A stretch of 64,000 nucleotides of DNA from an uncultured Sterolibacteriaceae bacterium. GTDB lineage: Bacteria > Pseudomonadota > Gammaproteobacteria > Burkholderiales > Rhodocyclaceae. Positions 15,597 through 24,260 of this stretch are shown piece by piece. The stretch covers positions 62,001 through 126,000 of the forward strand of contig CALARK010000020.1 of NCBI GenBank assembly GCA_937888595.1. The letters run 5' to 3'. The notes under the pieces were generated by a model that ran no database searches, was not told where the DNA came from, and worked only from the letters and a program-made list of their open reading frames with translations. A program made the position numbers and the translations under genes. How positions within the stretch are numbered: position 1 is the stretch's first letter; each line of letters begins with the position of its first letter.

Positions 15597-17381
15597 ATGG
15601 ATTCGATCGACATCTTCCCCTGGGACGACAACTTCAATACCGGTCTGCCCAAGGTCGACGAGCAGCATCGCAAGCTGGTCCATCTGCTCAACCTGCTGGC
15701 CAGCTTCGTCGCGTTCGGCTCCGACATCCCGCGCCTGAACGCCATCTTCGACGAGCTGTCGGCGTACGCGGTCTATCACTTCGAGACGGAAGAGGCCATC
15801 TGGCACCGCTATCTCGCTGACGACCCGGAGGAGCTCGAACACAAGCAGGTCCACGCGCGCTTCATCGACACGGTGCAACGCTTGCGGGCGGAGCAGGGCA
15901 GCAAGTCGATCGCCCAGACGACCGAGGATGCGCTCTCCTTCCTGGTGCGCTGGCTGGTTTCGCACATCCTCCAGACCGACCGCCACATGGCCTACATCGT
16001 GCTGGCCCTGCAGGAGGGGGAATCGCTCGAGACTGCCCGGCGCATCGCGGTGGACAAGATGGGCGGAGCGACGCGGGCGATGATCGACATCATTTTGTCG
16101 ATCTACGGAACACTGTCCTCGAACACGCTGCGCCTGATGCGCGAAATCACCGCCCATCGACAGATGGAGACGGAGTTGCGCGAGGCGAAACAGCGCGCCG
16201 AGGCGGCCAACCTTGCGAAGAGCCAGTTCCTGGCGACGATGAGCCACGAGATCCGCACCCCCCTCAATGGCGTGCTAGGCATGGCGCAGCTGCTGTTGAT
16301 GCCGGATATCGAGCCGGAGGAGCGGCAAGAGTTCGCCCGGACGATCATCAGCTCCGGCACCACCCTGCTGACACTGCTCAACGATGTCCTCGACCTGTCC
16401 AAGGTCGAGGCCGGGAAGATGGAACTGATCGAGTCGGCCTTCGATCCCGTCCAGCTGCTGGACGAAGTCGCCGCGCTGATGGTCGAAAATGCGGCCAGTC
16501 GCGGACTGGCGCTTGCGGTGCATTGGCGGGGCGAGTCGCCCGGCCGTTATCGCGGCGATCCGATCCGCATCCGGCAGATGCTCAGCAACCTGATCGGCAA
16601 CGCGATCAAGTTCAGCGAACAAGGCCAGATCGTGGTGCATGCCGAGGAAATGCGGCGTTCCCGCACGGATGGAAAACTGCGTGCGCAGGTCCGGTTCACG
16701 GTCACCGACAACGGCATCGGCATCCCGGCAGACAAGATCGAACGTTTATTCGAGCCGTTTTCGCAGGTCGATGCCTCGGATACGCGTCGCTACGGCGGTA
16801 CCGGACTCGGCCTGTCGATCGTGCGTTCGCTGGCCGAGCGCATGGGCGGCGAGGTCGGTGTCGCCAGCGAGGCCGGCAAGGGGTCGAGCTTCTGGTTCGA
16901 ACTGCCGCTCCAGATCATGGGCGCGGGCGACGATATGCGCGCGTTCCCGCGCCATGCCGACAAGTCGCCTGCCATGTTGCCCGAACACGCGGCAGGGGCG
17001 CTGGTCCTGCTGGTCGAGGACAACACCGTCAATCGGCTCGTCATCGAGCGCATGCTGAGCAAGTCGGGATTCGCGGTCGCCACGGCAAGCAATGGGCAAC
17101 TCGCGCTCGATTATCTGGCCGATACCACCAAGCCACGTCCGGACCTCATCCTCATGGATGTCCAGATGCCCGTGATGGACGGATTGCAGGCATCGCGCCA
17201 GATCCGGCTGGATGAACAGCAGGGGGGCGTTCGCCGTATTCCCATCGTCGCGCTCACCGCCAATGCATTCGAACAGGATCGCAAGGCCTGCCTCGAGGCC
17301 GGCATGGACGATTTCCTCACCAAGCCGGTCAATGCGGATCACTTGCGCCAGACGATCGTGCGCCGCCTGGCGCTCCCTTAG
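15597..17381 (+). CDS. hybrid histidine kinase with N-terminal hemerythrin domain
   Basis: A 594-residue soluble kinase. The N-terminal hemerythrin-like domain (about 5-140) holds all di-iron ligands: H24, H61, E65, H82, H86, H123 and D128, so it should sense oxygen or redox state. Then come HisKA (H217 in ATMSHEIRTPLNG), HATPase (320-445, with DNGIGIP and GGTGLGLSI) and a receiver (470-590, phospho-acceptor in LILMDVQMPVMDG). The ATG at 15597 starts exactly at the hemerythrin domain. An alternative ATG at 15507 overlaps the regulator stop and would add a 30-residue tail made partly of dispersed-motif copy 6. Confidence 0.87.
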   Translation: MDSIDIFPWDDNFNTGLPKVDEQHRKLVHLLNLLASFVAFGSDIPRLNAIFDELSAYAVYHFETEEAIWHRYLADDPEELEHKQVHARFIDTVQRLRAEQGSKSIAQTTEDALSFLVRWLVSHILQTDRHMAYIVLALQEGESLETARRIAVDKMGGATRAMIDIILSIYGTLSSNTLRLMREITAHRQMETELREAKQRAEAANLAKSQFLATMSHEIRTPLNGVLGMAQLLLMPDIEPEERQEFARTIISSGTTLLTLLNDVLDLSKVEAGKMELIESAFDPVQLLDEVAALMVENAASRGLALAVHWRGESPGRYRGDPIRIRQMLSNLIGNAIKFSEQGQIVVHAEEMRRSRTDGKLRAQVRFTVTDNGIGIPADKIERLFEPFSQVDASDTRRYGGTGLGLSIVRSLAERMGGEVGVASEAGKGSSFWFELPLQIMGAGDDMRAFPRHADKSPAMLPEHAAGALVLLVEDNTVNRLVIERMLSKSGFAVATASNGQLALDYLADTTKPRPDLILMDVQMPVMDGLQASRQIRLDEQQGGVRRIPIVALTANAFEQDRKACLEAGMDDFLTKPVNADHLRQTIVRRLALP

Positions 17382-17410
17382 CCAGGGGTTTCGGGGTCGA
17401 TGTAACTTCG

Positions 17411-17426
17411 CATAATCCGTATTATG
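17411..17426 (+). promoter_or_regulatory. palindrome overlapping the kinase start codon
   Basis: CATAAT-CCGT-ATTATG is a perfect 6-bp inverted repeat whose right arm contains the ATG at 17424. CATAAT could also be a -10 element, which would put the transcript start at or next to the ATG (leaderless). No Shine-Dalgarno is visible. Confidence 0.4.
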
Positions 17427-19184
17427 TCAAATTATGGATCGCCCCATCCCGACCTGACGATGCCGTTCATCCTCCATCGCCAAGTCGAACTGCTCCACCG
17501 CAACCTTTGGTTGGGCCAGTTGGTCTCCCTCCTCAACGGCAGCTTGCTGGTCTGGATCGCCGCAGAGGTGGTGTCACTGCCGCAGTTGGGCCGATGGTTT
17601 GCGCTGGTGGTCCTGGTGGCCGCCTTGCGCATGGCCTGGGGGGTGCGCTATCAGCGCCTGCCCCCAACGGCACGGGAAGCTCAGGCCGCCTACTGGCGCC
17701 GAATGTCGCGCATGGGCGCCATCGCCGGCAGCCTGGTCTGGATGGCCGGCGCGCTGATGTTGATGTCGGCCGGCGATATCACCCTGCAGTTCTTTACCGG
17801 CTTCGTCATGGCCGGGATGGTCGCCGGTGCGGTCCCCGTGCTCGCAGCCGACAAGGTGACCTTTCGACTGTATGCCTGGCCCCTCGTCGTGGCGGTCGCC
17901 ATCGGCGCGATGGGCAACAGCCAAGTACATATGGCCTTCTCGCTGATGGCCCTCCTGTTTCTCGCCATCGTCACCCGGAGCGCCGACAATTTCAACCAGA
18001 CGCTTCATGACACCCTGCGGCTCGAACAGGACAAGGCGATGCTGGTCGAAAGGCTCGAAGTCGCGCGCGAAAAGGCCGAGCAATCGAGCCGCATCAAGGG
18101 CGACTTCCTCGCCAACATGAGCCACGAGATCCGCACGCCGATGAATGGAATCCTCGGCATGACCGAGCTTGCGCTCGATGCCACCGAGGATGCCGAGCGC
18201 GTCGAATACCTGAGGATCGTCCGCACATCGGCGAGTTCGCTGCTGGGGATCATCAACGACATTCTCGATTTCTCGAAAATCGATGCCGGGAAGATGGCGG
18301 TCGAGCAGATCGAGTTCGACCTGCCTGCGCTGGTTGCCGAGTCATTGCGGGTCATGGCCGCATCGGCCCGCCAGAAAGGCCTCGACCTCCGCTGCGAACT
18401 TGACCCCAGCGTACCTGCCCACGTGATCGGCGACCCGGTGCGCGTGCGCCAGGTGCTGATCAATCTCCTCGGCAACGCCGTGAAATTCACGCGCGAGGGC
18501 GAAGTCGTCCTCGGCTTGTCCACGGCGACCGGGGCCGAGAACGGGCTCAGGGTGCACTTTTGGGTACGCGACAGCGGCATCGGCATCCCGGCCGCACAGC
18601 ACGAGCACATTTTCGAGGCCTTTTCGCAGGCCGACAGTTCGGTCACGCGCCAGTTCGGCGGTACCGGCCTCGGCCTCAGCATCTCGCGGCAACTGGTGGA
18701 GATCATGGGCGGGAGTATGTGGGTGGAAAGTGCGCCCGGTCACGGAAGCACCTTCCACTTCGAACTGCCCTTCCAGCCGGGCCGTGCAATCCCGGTCGCG
18801 GCCGATGCTGGCGGGCCGTCGACCACCGCTGCCGGCCTCTCCCCCGCCGTCCCGCCAGCGCCGACTTTCGACTATGCGGAGGCCGTGCGGGGGATGGATG
18901 CGGAAATCATCGAGATCCTGACGCCGGTGTTCCTGGACCACTACAGCGACGAACTGGCCCGGCTCAATGCCGCGGTAACCTCTGGCGACGCCGCGGAGGC
19001 CCTGCGCCATATCCACGGACTCAAGGGCACGCTTGCCTCGTTCGGTGCCCGTCCGGCCGAATGGCGGGCGGCGGAAATCGAAACCCTGCTGAAAGCCGGC
19101 GATTTCACGCGCATGGACGAATGGCTGGCCGGTTTCGCCGGGGAAATCGACCAACTCGTCGCTGCGCTGCGACCGGCGAAATAA
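17424..19184 (+). CDS. membrane histidine kinase with C-terminal HPt domain
   Basis: A 586-residue sensor kinase. An N-terminal module of about six membrane helices (30-185) has no periplasmic domain. HisKA (H234 in ANMSHEIRTPMNG) and HATPase (340-450; DSGIGIP, GGTGLGLSI) follow, then a linker and an HPt domain (490-585; H531 in RHIHGLKGTLASFG). There is no receiver in the protein, so phosphate probably reaches H531 through a separate receiver, perhaps that of the hybrid kinase just upstream. The linker segment AVPPAPTF (475-482) is a near-perfect copy of the dispersed motif. Start uncertain: 17424 sits in a palindrome, and 17460 is possible. Confidence 0.85.
   Translation: MSNYGSPHPDLTMPFILHRQVELLHRNLWLGQLVSLLNGSLLVWIAAEVVSLPQLGRWFALVVLVAALRMAWGVRYQRLPPTAREAQAAYWRRMSRMGAIAGSLVWMAGALMLMSAGDITLQFFTGFVMAGMVAGAVPVLAADKVTFRLYAWPLVVAVAIGAMGNSQVHMAFSLMALLFLAIVTRSADNFNQTLHDTLRLEQDKAMLVERLEVAREKAEQSSRIKGDFLANMSHEIRTPMNGILGMTELALDATEDAERVEYLRIVRTSASSLLGIINDILDFSKIDAGKMAVEQIEFDLPALVAESLRVMAASARQKGLDLRCELDPSVPAHVIGDPVRVRQVLINLLGNAVKFTREGEVVLGLSTATGAENGLRVHFWVRDSGIGIPAAQHEHIFEAFSQADSSVTRQFGGTGLGLSISRQLVEIMGGSMWVESAPGHGSTFHFELPFQPGRAIPVAADAGGPSTTAAGLSPAVPPAPTFDYAEAVRGMDAEIIEILTPVFLDHYSDELARLNAAVTSGDAAEALRHIHGLKGTLASFGARPAEWRAAEIETLLKAGDFTRMDEWLAGFAGEIDQLVAALRPAK
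18847..18868 (+). repeat. dispersed 22-bp motif, copy 7 (kinase-HPt linker)
   Basis: Identical over all 22 bases to copy 6 at 15520-15541, 3.3 kb away in the neighbouring kinase. Read in frame as A-V-P-P-A-P-T-F at the joint between the kinase and HPt domains. Confidence 0.8.
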
Positions 19185-19239
19185 GGACTTCCCGCGTCGC
19201 GGGCCCGCAAGGCGGCCCTGCGCCCTGCCCGCCTACCGC

Positions 19240-19878
19240 CTACTGTGCCGGCGCCGCCTTGTCGAGGAAAGCGGCGATATCGGTATGGTTGGCCTTGGCG
19301 GCCATGTCCCGCGCCGTCCCTTCGACGGGGTCGGCAACCGTCACATCGGCCCGCGAGCCCACGAGCACGCGCACGACATCGATATGGCCGTTGCGGGCCG
19401 CGAACATCAGGGCCGTGTAGCCGTTCGGTGCCTTGAGGTTGATATCGGCCCCGGCCGCCAGCAGCAGGCTCACCACCGGGGCGTGCCCGGAAAAGGCGGC
19501 ATAGTGCAGAGGATTCCATCCGGCGTGGTTCGGAGCGACCTTGCGCTCCAGCATCAGCCGGACGACCTCCGCATGGCCCTGCAGCGCTGCGATCATCAGC
19601 GCCGTATCGCCGTAGCGGTTGCGCCGCTGGGCATTGACCCGGTTCTCCAGCAGAAAGCGGGCAAGTTCGACGTTGTTGCCGTGCGCGGCGATCATGAGCA
19701 GCGTCATTCCCTGCGCATCTGCGGTATTCACGTCCATGCCGCGGCGCAGCAGGTCGACGACCTTGTCCGTCTCGTTGGCGTGGGCTGCGGCGAGGATGTC
19801 ATCGTAAACCCCCGCGAACGACGGCGTCGCCAAGGCCAGCAGGGCGGCGGATAGCAGCGTGATCAGTCCTGGTCTCAT
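19240..19878 (-). CDS. exported ankyrin-repeat protein
   Basis: A 212-residue protein with a Sec signal peptide (about 1-22, ending PSFAG) and about five ankyrin repeats from residue 25 to the end (for example GMTLLMIAAHGNNVELARFLLE, GWNPLHYAAFSGHAPVVSLLLAAGAD). Small periplasmic ankyrin proteins act as protein-binding scaffolds; no partner is evident. Its start overlaps the tatD stop (19878 versus 19875), so it is the last gene of the mltG-tmk-holB-tatD transcript. Confidence 0.88.
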   Translation of the reverse strand: MRPGLITLLSAALLALATPSFAGVYDDILAAAHANETDKVVDLLRRGMDVNTADAQGMTLLMIAAHGNNVELARFLLENRVNAQRRNRYGDTALMIAALQGHAEVVRLMLERKVAPNHAGWNPLHYAAFSGHAPVVSLLLAAGADINLKAPNGYTALMFAARNGHIDVVRVLVGSRADVTVADPVEGTARDMAAKANHTDIAAFLDKAAPAQ

Positions 19879-20654
19879 CGTGTGGCCTGTGCGAAAAGCC
19901 GAAAGAAGTTGTCGGTGGTCGCCGCGGCCAGGTCATCGGGAGGCAGGTCGCGCAAGCGGGCGATTTCTTCCATCACATGAAGGACATAGGCGGGCTGGTT
20001 GGTCTTGCCGCGATACGGCACCGGGGCGAGGTAGGGCGAATCGGTCTCGACCAGCAGGCGGTCGAGCGGCACCGTTTTCGCCACCTCCTTGAGCGCGACG
20101 GCATTCTTGAAGGTCACGATGCCGGAAAAGGAGATATGGAAGCCGAGTGCCAGGGCTTCCCGGGCGACCTCCGCCGACTCGGTGAAGCAATGGAATACGC
20201 CGCCGACCTGATCGGCCCCCTCCTCCCGCAGGATTCGCAGGGTGTCCGCCGCGGCGGAACGGGTATGGATGATCAACGGCTTGCCGCAGCGGCGCGCTGC
20301 CCGGATGTGCGTGCGGAAACGTTCGCGCTGCCACTCGAGGTCGCCGGTCAGCCGGTAATAGTCGAGGCCGGTCTCGCCGATGGCAACAACCTTGGGGTCG
20401 TTCGCCAGCGCAACGAGGGTTTCGATATCGGCTTCGCGTGCCGGCTCCTCGGTATCGGGATGGACGCCGACGGCGGCGAACAGGTTCGCATGCGGCCGCA
20501 CCAGGTCGAGCATCGCCGGAAAACGTTCCAGCGTCACGCCGGCGCACAGTGCCCAGCCGACATGGTTTTCCGCCATCCGTTGCAGGACGGCCGGCATGTT
20601 GCCGGCAAATTCGGGAAAATCGAGATGGCAATGGGAGTCGACAAGCAGGGTCAT
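19875..20654 (-). CDS. tatD: TatD family metal-dependent hydrolase (DNase)
   Basis: A 259-residue TIM-barrel hydrolase. Metal-binding signatures are in order: DSHCHLD at the N-terminus, GETGLDYY, the histidine in IHTRSA, HCFTES, and ETDSPYLAP near the C-terminus. TatD enzymes are 3'-5' deoxyribonucleases and may process other phosphodiesters or D-amino acid substrates. The gene lies 9 bases after holB. Many relatives have a small pilZ gene between holB and tatD, which is missing here. Confidence 0.92.
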   Translation of the reverse strand: MTLLVDSHCHLDFPEFAGNMPAVLQRMAENHVGWALCAGVTLERFPAMLDLVRPHANLFAAVGVHPDTEEPAREADIETLVALANDPKVVAIGETGLDYYRLTGDLEWQRERFRTHIRAARRCGKPLIIHTRSAAADTLRILREEGADQVGGVFHCFTESAEVAREALALGFHISFSGIVTFKNAVALKEVAKTVPLDRLLVETDSPYLAPVPYRGKTNQPAYVLHVMEEIARLRDLPPDDLAAATTDNFFRLFAQATR

Positions 20655-20663
20655 GAGGCCGTT

Positions 20664-21686
20664 TTACGCGGTAATGGGTCGAAAGGCACGGACGCAGAGG
20701 TCTTCCAGAAAGAGCTTGGGGTTGAGCGGATGGTTCGACCAGGCGCGCAACTGCATGACCTGGCGTTCGGCCTGCAGCAGTGCGGTCGGGGAGGCGCGGC
20801 GGGCGATTGCGGAAAGTTCGACGTTTCTGTGCGGATAGTAGCGAGGCGGTAGCCCTGCGGCGGCACGGCTCAGGTCATGCAGCCACTTCTGCACGATGAG
20901 CACCAGTTCCTCCATTCCCAGTCCCGCTTCGGCCTTGACATGCGCCTCCCAGCGGGCGGCGTGGGCGAGCGGATCCTGTGGCTTGAGCAGGTCGGCGACG
21001 ATGGTTTCGAGCTTCTTGAGCCGACCGCTGGCGGCGGCTTCGGCAAGCGCCAGCGGTGCATTCGCGAAAAACGGCAGCCATTCCGCGACTGTGGAAAGCT
21101 TGCGCGAAGCCAGCCAGGCTTGCGCCTCGGTCGCCTCTGGCGGACTGAACATGATCCGGCGAGAACGACTCAAGAGGGTCGGAAGCAAAGCTCTCCATCG
21201 ATGAGATATCAATATAAAATAGAAAGATACAGATGGTTCTTCAAGTATCTTGAGAAGAGAGTTCGCCGTTACCGCATTCATCGCTTCGGCCGGCTCGATC
21301 AGGCAAACCCGCGCGCCACCGCGATGGCTGCCGATGTTGAAGAAGGCCTCGAGCTCACGGATCTGGCCGATCCGGATCTGCTTGCTGGCTTTCTTCTTTT
21401 CCCCTTCCGCCGAAGCCTCGCCCTCCTCCTCCGCGGCCTCGGGTTGAAGCAGGCGAAAATCCGGATGGGAGCCGCTGGCCAGCATCAGGCAGGATTCGCA
21501 ATGGCCGCACGCCGCCTGGCGGGGGGCACGGGGTGTCTCGCAAAGCAGCCGCGCCGCGAGTGCATCGGCCGTTTCGCGCTTGCCGACCCCTTTGGGGCCC
21601 GCAAAAAGCAATGCGTGTGGCAAGCGTGCGTCGCCGACCGTCAGTGATTGCCATATGCTAGTTTGTATTATATTTATATCAGACAC
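20664..21686 (-). CDS. holB: DNA polymerase III delta' subunit
   Basis: A 340-residue clamp-loader subunit. The Walker A-like site GPKGVGKRE (about 30-38), four zinc-binding cysteines (C49 then CGHCESC) and LLKILEEPS are recognisable. The conserved SRC motif of clamp loaders reads SRS here (LLSRSRR), an unusual change. Two AT-rich patches stand out in this GC-rich gene: the first 12 codons, and about 100 bases around 21165-21270 that use ATA, AGA, TTG and TCT codons. It overlaps the 3' end of tmk by 8 bases, as usual for this pair. Confidence 0.88.
   Translation of the reverse strand: MSDINIIQTSIWQSLTVGDARLPHALLFAGPKGVGKRETADALAARLLCETPRAPRQAACGHCESCLMLASGSHPDFRLLQPEAAEEEGEASAEGEKKKASKQIRIGQIRELEAFFNIGSHRGGARVCLIEPAEAMNAVTANSLLKILEEPSVSFYFILISHRWRALLPTLLSRSRRIMFSPPEATEAQAWLASRKLSTVAEWLPFFANAPLALAEAAASGRLKKLETIVADLLKPQDPLAHAARWEAHVKAEAGLGMEELVLIVQKWLHDLSRAAAGLPPRYYPHRNVELSAIARRASPTALLQAERQVMQLRAWSNHPLNPKLFLEDLCVRAFRPITA
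21165..21270 (-). other. AT-rich patch inside holB
   Basis: About 100 bases with A/T-ending codons (ATA, TTG, TCT, AGA, GTA) encode the conserved region from LLKILEEPS to LLPTLLSR. Both sides return to GC-ending codons. The altered SRC-to-SRS motif lies at its edge. Confidence 0.55.
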
Positions 21687-22287
21687 TTGTAATTATTTGT
21701 TCAAGTGAATTCTTGATTGCTTCGATCGTCTGGCGGCTGTCGATTACCCGGATGCGGGCCGGGTTTTCGGTGGCACGGCGTAGATAGGCGTTGCGTACCC
21801 GTTCATGGAAATCGGCCTTTTCCTGCTCGAATCGATCAAGTTGTCGTGCGGCCCCCGCCATGCGTTGGGCCGCGATATCGACCGGCAGGTCGAAAAGCAG
21901 GGTCAGGTCGGGCTGCAATTCCCCCTGCACCCAGTGCTCGAGTTGCGAGAGCTTGTCCAGCGACAGGCCGCGTCCGCCGCCCTGATAGGCGAAGCTGGCA
22001 TCGGTGAATCGGTCGCAGACGACCCAGTCGCCACGCTCAAGTGACGGTTTTATAACGAGTTCCAGATGCTCGCGACGGGCGGCGAACATCAGCAATGCCT
22101 CGGTTTCGAGATGCATTGGATGATGCAGGAGCAATTCGCGCAGGTGTTCGCCGAGCGGTGTGCCGCCGGGTTCGCGCGTCTGGACGACCGAGCGGCCCCG
22201 GCTGCGCAGATGGCCGACCAGCCAGTCGAGATGGGTGCTTTTCCCTGCACCGTCCACGCCTTCGAGCGTGATGAATCTGCCTTGCAT
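21679..22287 (-). CDS. tmk: thymidylate kinase
   Basis: A 202-residue kinase that phosphorylates dTMP to dTDP. It has the P-loop EGVDGAGKST (residues 9-18), the DR-x motif in VVCDRFTDASFAYQGGGRG and the TREPGGTPLGE substrate segment. It sits between mltG and holB, a classic order, and overlaps holB. The last 15 codons are AT-rich (AATTCACTTGAACAA and following), continuous with the AT-rich start of holB. Confidence 0.95.
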   Translation of the reverse strand: MQGRFITLEGVDGAGKSTHLDWLVGHLRSRGRSVVQTREPGGTPLGEHLRELLLHHPMHLETEALLMFAARREHLELVIKPSLERGDWVVCDRFTDASFAYQGGGRGLSLDKLSQLEHWVQGELQPDLTLLFDLPVDIAAQRMAGAARQLDRFEQEKADFHERVRNAYLRRATENPARIRVIDSRQTIEAIKNSLEQIITSV

Positions 22288-22290
22288 CGC

Positions 22291-23313
22291 CTACCGTCCA
22301 CCTCGCTGATATTGATTCACTGCCCGATTATGCGCCTCCAGCGTGGCCGAAAACACGCTGGCGCCCCTGCCATCGCTCTTCGCGACGAAATAGAGGTAGG
22401 GGGTCCGGGGCGGGGTGATCGCGGCTTCGAGCGAGTCCTGCCCCGGGAGGGCGATCGGCGTCGGCGGCAGGCCGGCACGCGTGTAGGTATTCCAGGGCGT
22501 GTCGGTCTCGAGGTCGCGCTTCCTGAGGTTGCCGTCGAACCGCGCCCCGAGACCGTAGATAACGCTGGGATCGGTTTGCAGGCGCATGCCCAGTTTCAGC
22601 CGGTTGACGAAGACCGAAGCGACATTTCCGCGGTCGGCGGCCAGCCCGGTCTCCTTCTCGACGATCGAGGCCATGATCAGCGCTTCATACGGATTCGCGT
22701 AGGGCGTGGCCGGGTCCCGCCTCTCCCAGGCGTCGGCCAGGCGCCGCTGCATGGCTTCGTAGGCGCGCCGGTAGATCGCCAGATCGCTCGACTGGCGGGC
22801 GAACAGGTAGGTATCGGGGAAGAAGAGGCCTTCCGGGTGCGATTCTGCGGCGCCGATGCGCCGCAGAATCTCGCCATCCTCTAGCCCGGCGGTATCGTGC
22901 CGGAGATCCGGGCTGGCATCGATCCGCGCACGCAGTTCTCGAAAGTTCTTGCCCTCCACAACCACCAGCGCGGCCTGGGTCACGTCGCCCGCCGTGAGTT
23001 TTTCGAGCAGTTGCCATGCCGTCACGCCAGGGCCGATTTCATAACTGCCGGCCTGGATATTGCGGTCGTGGCCGGTCAGGCGCCCCAGCAGCACGAAGCG
23101 CCAGGGAACGATGCCCACGCCGGCCTGCACCATCGTTCGCGTGGCGGCCTTGAAGCCGGTACCGGGGGGGATTTCGAAATCGAGCCGTCCGTCACCATTG
23201 AGTTTGAGCGGGACGGCCGCAGATGCGTACCATATCAGCCAGCCGATGAATCCCAGTCCGGCCAGCAGGCTGAAGCCGGCCACCAGCAGTAGTCTCTTGA
23301 ATGTGCGCTTCAT
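22291..23313 (-). CDS. mltG: endolytic murein transglycosylase
   Basis: A 340-residue inner-membrane enzyme that cuts nascent glycan strands and so ends their elongation. One N-terminal membrane helix (about 7-30) is followed by the YceG/MltG domain: a LysM-like part (GVTAWQLLEKLTAGD) and the catalytic region with the key glutamate in ASIVEKETGLAADRGNVASVFVNRL and the LQTDPSVIYGLG segment. It starts the mltG-tmk-holB-tatD-ankyrin transcript and diverges from ygfZ across 62 bases. Confidence 0.93.
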   Translation of the reverse strand: MKRTFKRLLLVAGFSLLAGLGFIGWLIWYASAAVPLKLNGDGRLDFEIPPGTGFKAATRTMVQAGVGIVPWRFVLLGRLTGHDRNIQAGSYEIGPGVTAWQLLEKLTAGDVTQAALVVVEGKNFRELRARIDASPDLRHDTAGLEDGEILRRIGAAESHPEGLFFPDTYLFARQSSDLAIYRRAYEAMQRRLADAWERRDPATPYANPYEALIMASIVEKETGLAADRGNVASVFVNRLKLGMRLQTDPSVIYGLGARFDGNLRKRDLETDTPWNTYTRAGLPPTPIALPGQDSLEAAITPPRTPYLYFVAKSDGRGASVFSATLEAHNRAVNQYQRGGR

Positions 23314-23375
23314 GGAAGGCGGCTATGATAGCCGCTCCGGACGCGTCACCCACTCTCACCTACCGATTGCCCCGT

Positions 23376-24260
23376 ATGAACGATACCCGCCGAATCATTC
23401 AGCTTTCCGACCAGGGCCTGATCCGCGCCACCGGCGAGGAGGCCGCTCCGTTCCTGAACAACCTCCTGACCAACGACATACTGCATCTGGCCGAAGGCAC
23501 GGCACGGCATGCCGGCTTGTGTACGCCGAAGGGACGCCTCATCGCGAGCTTCCTGATCTGGCGCGAGGGCGGCGACTATTTCCTGATGCTGTCTGCCGAT
23601 ATCCTGCCCGCCATTCTCAAGAAACTCTCGATGTACGTCCTGCGCAGCAAGGTCAAGCTGACCGACGTATCGCCAGAACGGGCCCTGATCGGGGTGATCG
23701 GCGGCAATGCCGCCCCGGATGCGCCGATGACGACCGCCCCCGGCGAGGGCGGCACGGCGATCCGGCTCGATGCCGGCCGCAGCGTGCTGGCCATCCCCGC
23801 GGACCGCGCAGCTTCGCTACAGGGGGTGCCGGCGACGCTGACCGACTGGCACCTGACTGAGATCGCCGCGGGCATGCCGCGCATAACCGCGGCGACCCAG
23901 GAGCTGTTTACCCCGCAGATGGTCAATTACGAACTGCCTGCCGTCGGCGGCGTCAGCTTCCAGAAGGGCTGCTATCCCGGCCAGGAGGTCGTTGCCCGCA
24001 CCCAGTACCTCGGCAAGGTGAAGCGCCGCATGTTTCGGGCCAGGCTCGACCAGGCCTGCGCACCCGGTACCGATGTCTTTACTCCCGAAGCCGGCGACCA
24101 GCATTGCGGCGCCGTGCTGCTGACGGCCCCGGTGCCGGAGGATGGCTTCGAGTGCCTGCTCGTTGTCCAGATTTCGGGAGCCGAGGCCGATGCCATCCAT
24201 GTCGGCACGCCCGATGGCCCGAAAGCGCGCCTGCTTCCCCTGCCCTATCCCGTCGAGTAG
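23376..24260 (+). CDS. ygfZ: folate-binding iron-sulfur cluster assembly protein YgfZ
   Basis: A 294-residue protein of the GcvT-like fold. The family signature K-G-C-Y-x-G-Q-E appears as KGCYPGQEVVART. YgfZ uses folate to help repair or assemble certain Fe-S proteins, among them radical SAM enzymes such as MiaB. The ATG at 23376 gives the normal N-terminus (the open frame extends upstream over the divergent promoter). Its stop TAG shares the G with the GTG start of the next gene. Confidence 0.92.
   Translation: MNDTRRIIQLSDQGLIRATGEEAAPFLNNLLTNDILHLAEGTARHAGLCTPKGRLIASFLIWREGGDYFLMLSADILPAILKKLSMYVLRSKVKLTDVSPERALIGVIGGNAAPDAPMTTAPGEGGTAIRLDAGRSVLAIPADRAASLQGVPATLTDWHLTEIAAGMPRITAATQELFTPQMVNYELPAVGGVSFQKGCYPGQEVVARTQYLGKVKRRMFRARLDQACAPGTDVFTPEAGDQHCGAVLLTAPVPEDGFECLLVVQISGAEADAIHVGTPDGPKARLLPLPYPVE

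Noticed and set aside
20655..20663. pilZ gene expected between holB and tatD
   Set aside because: The gap is only 9 bases, so the gene is absent from this position; common variation and not evidence of anything broken.
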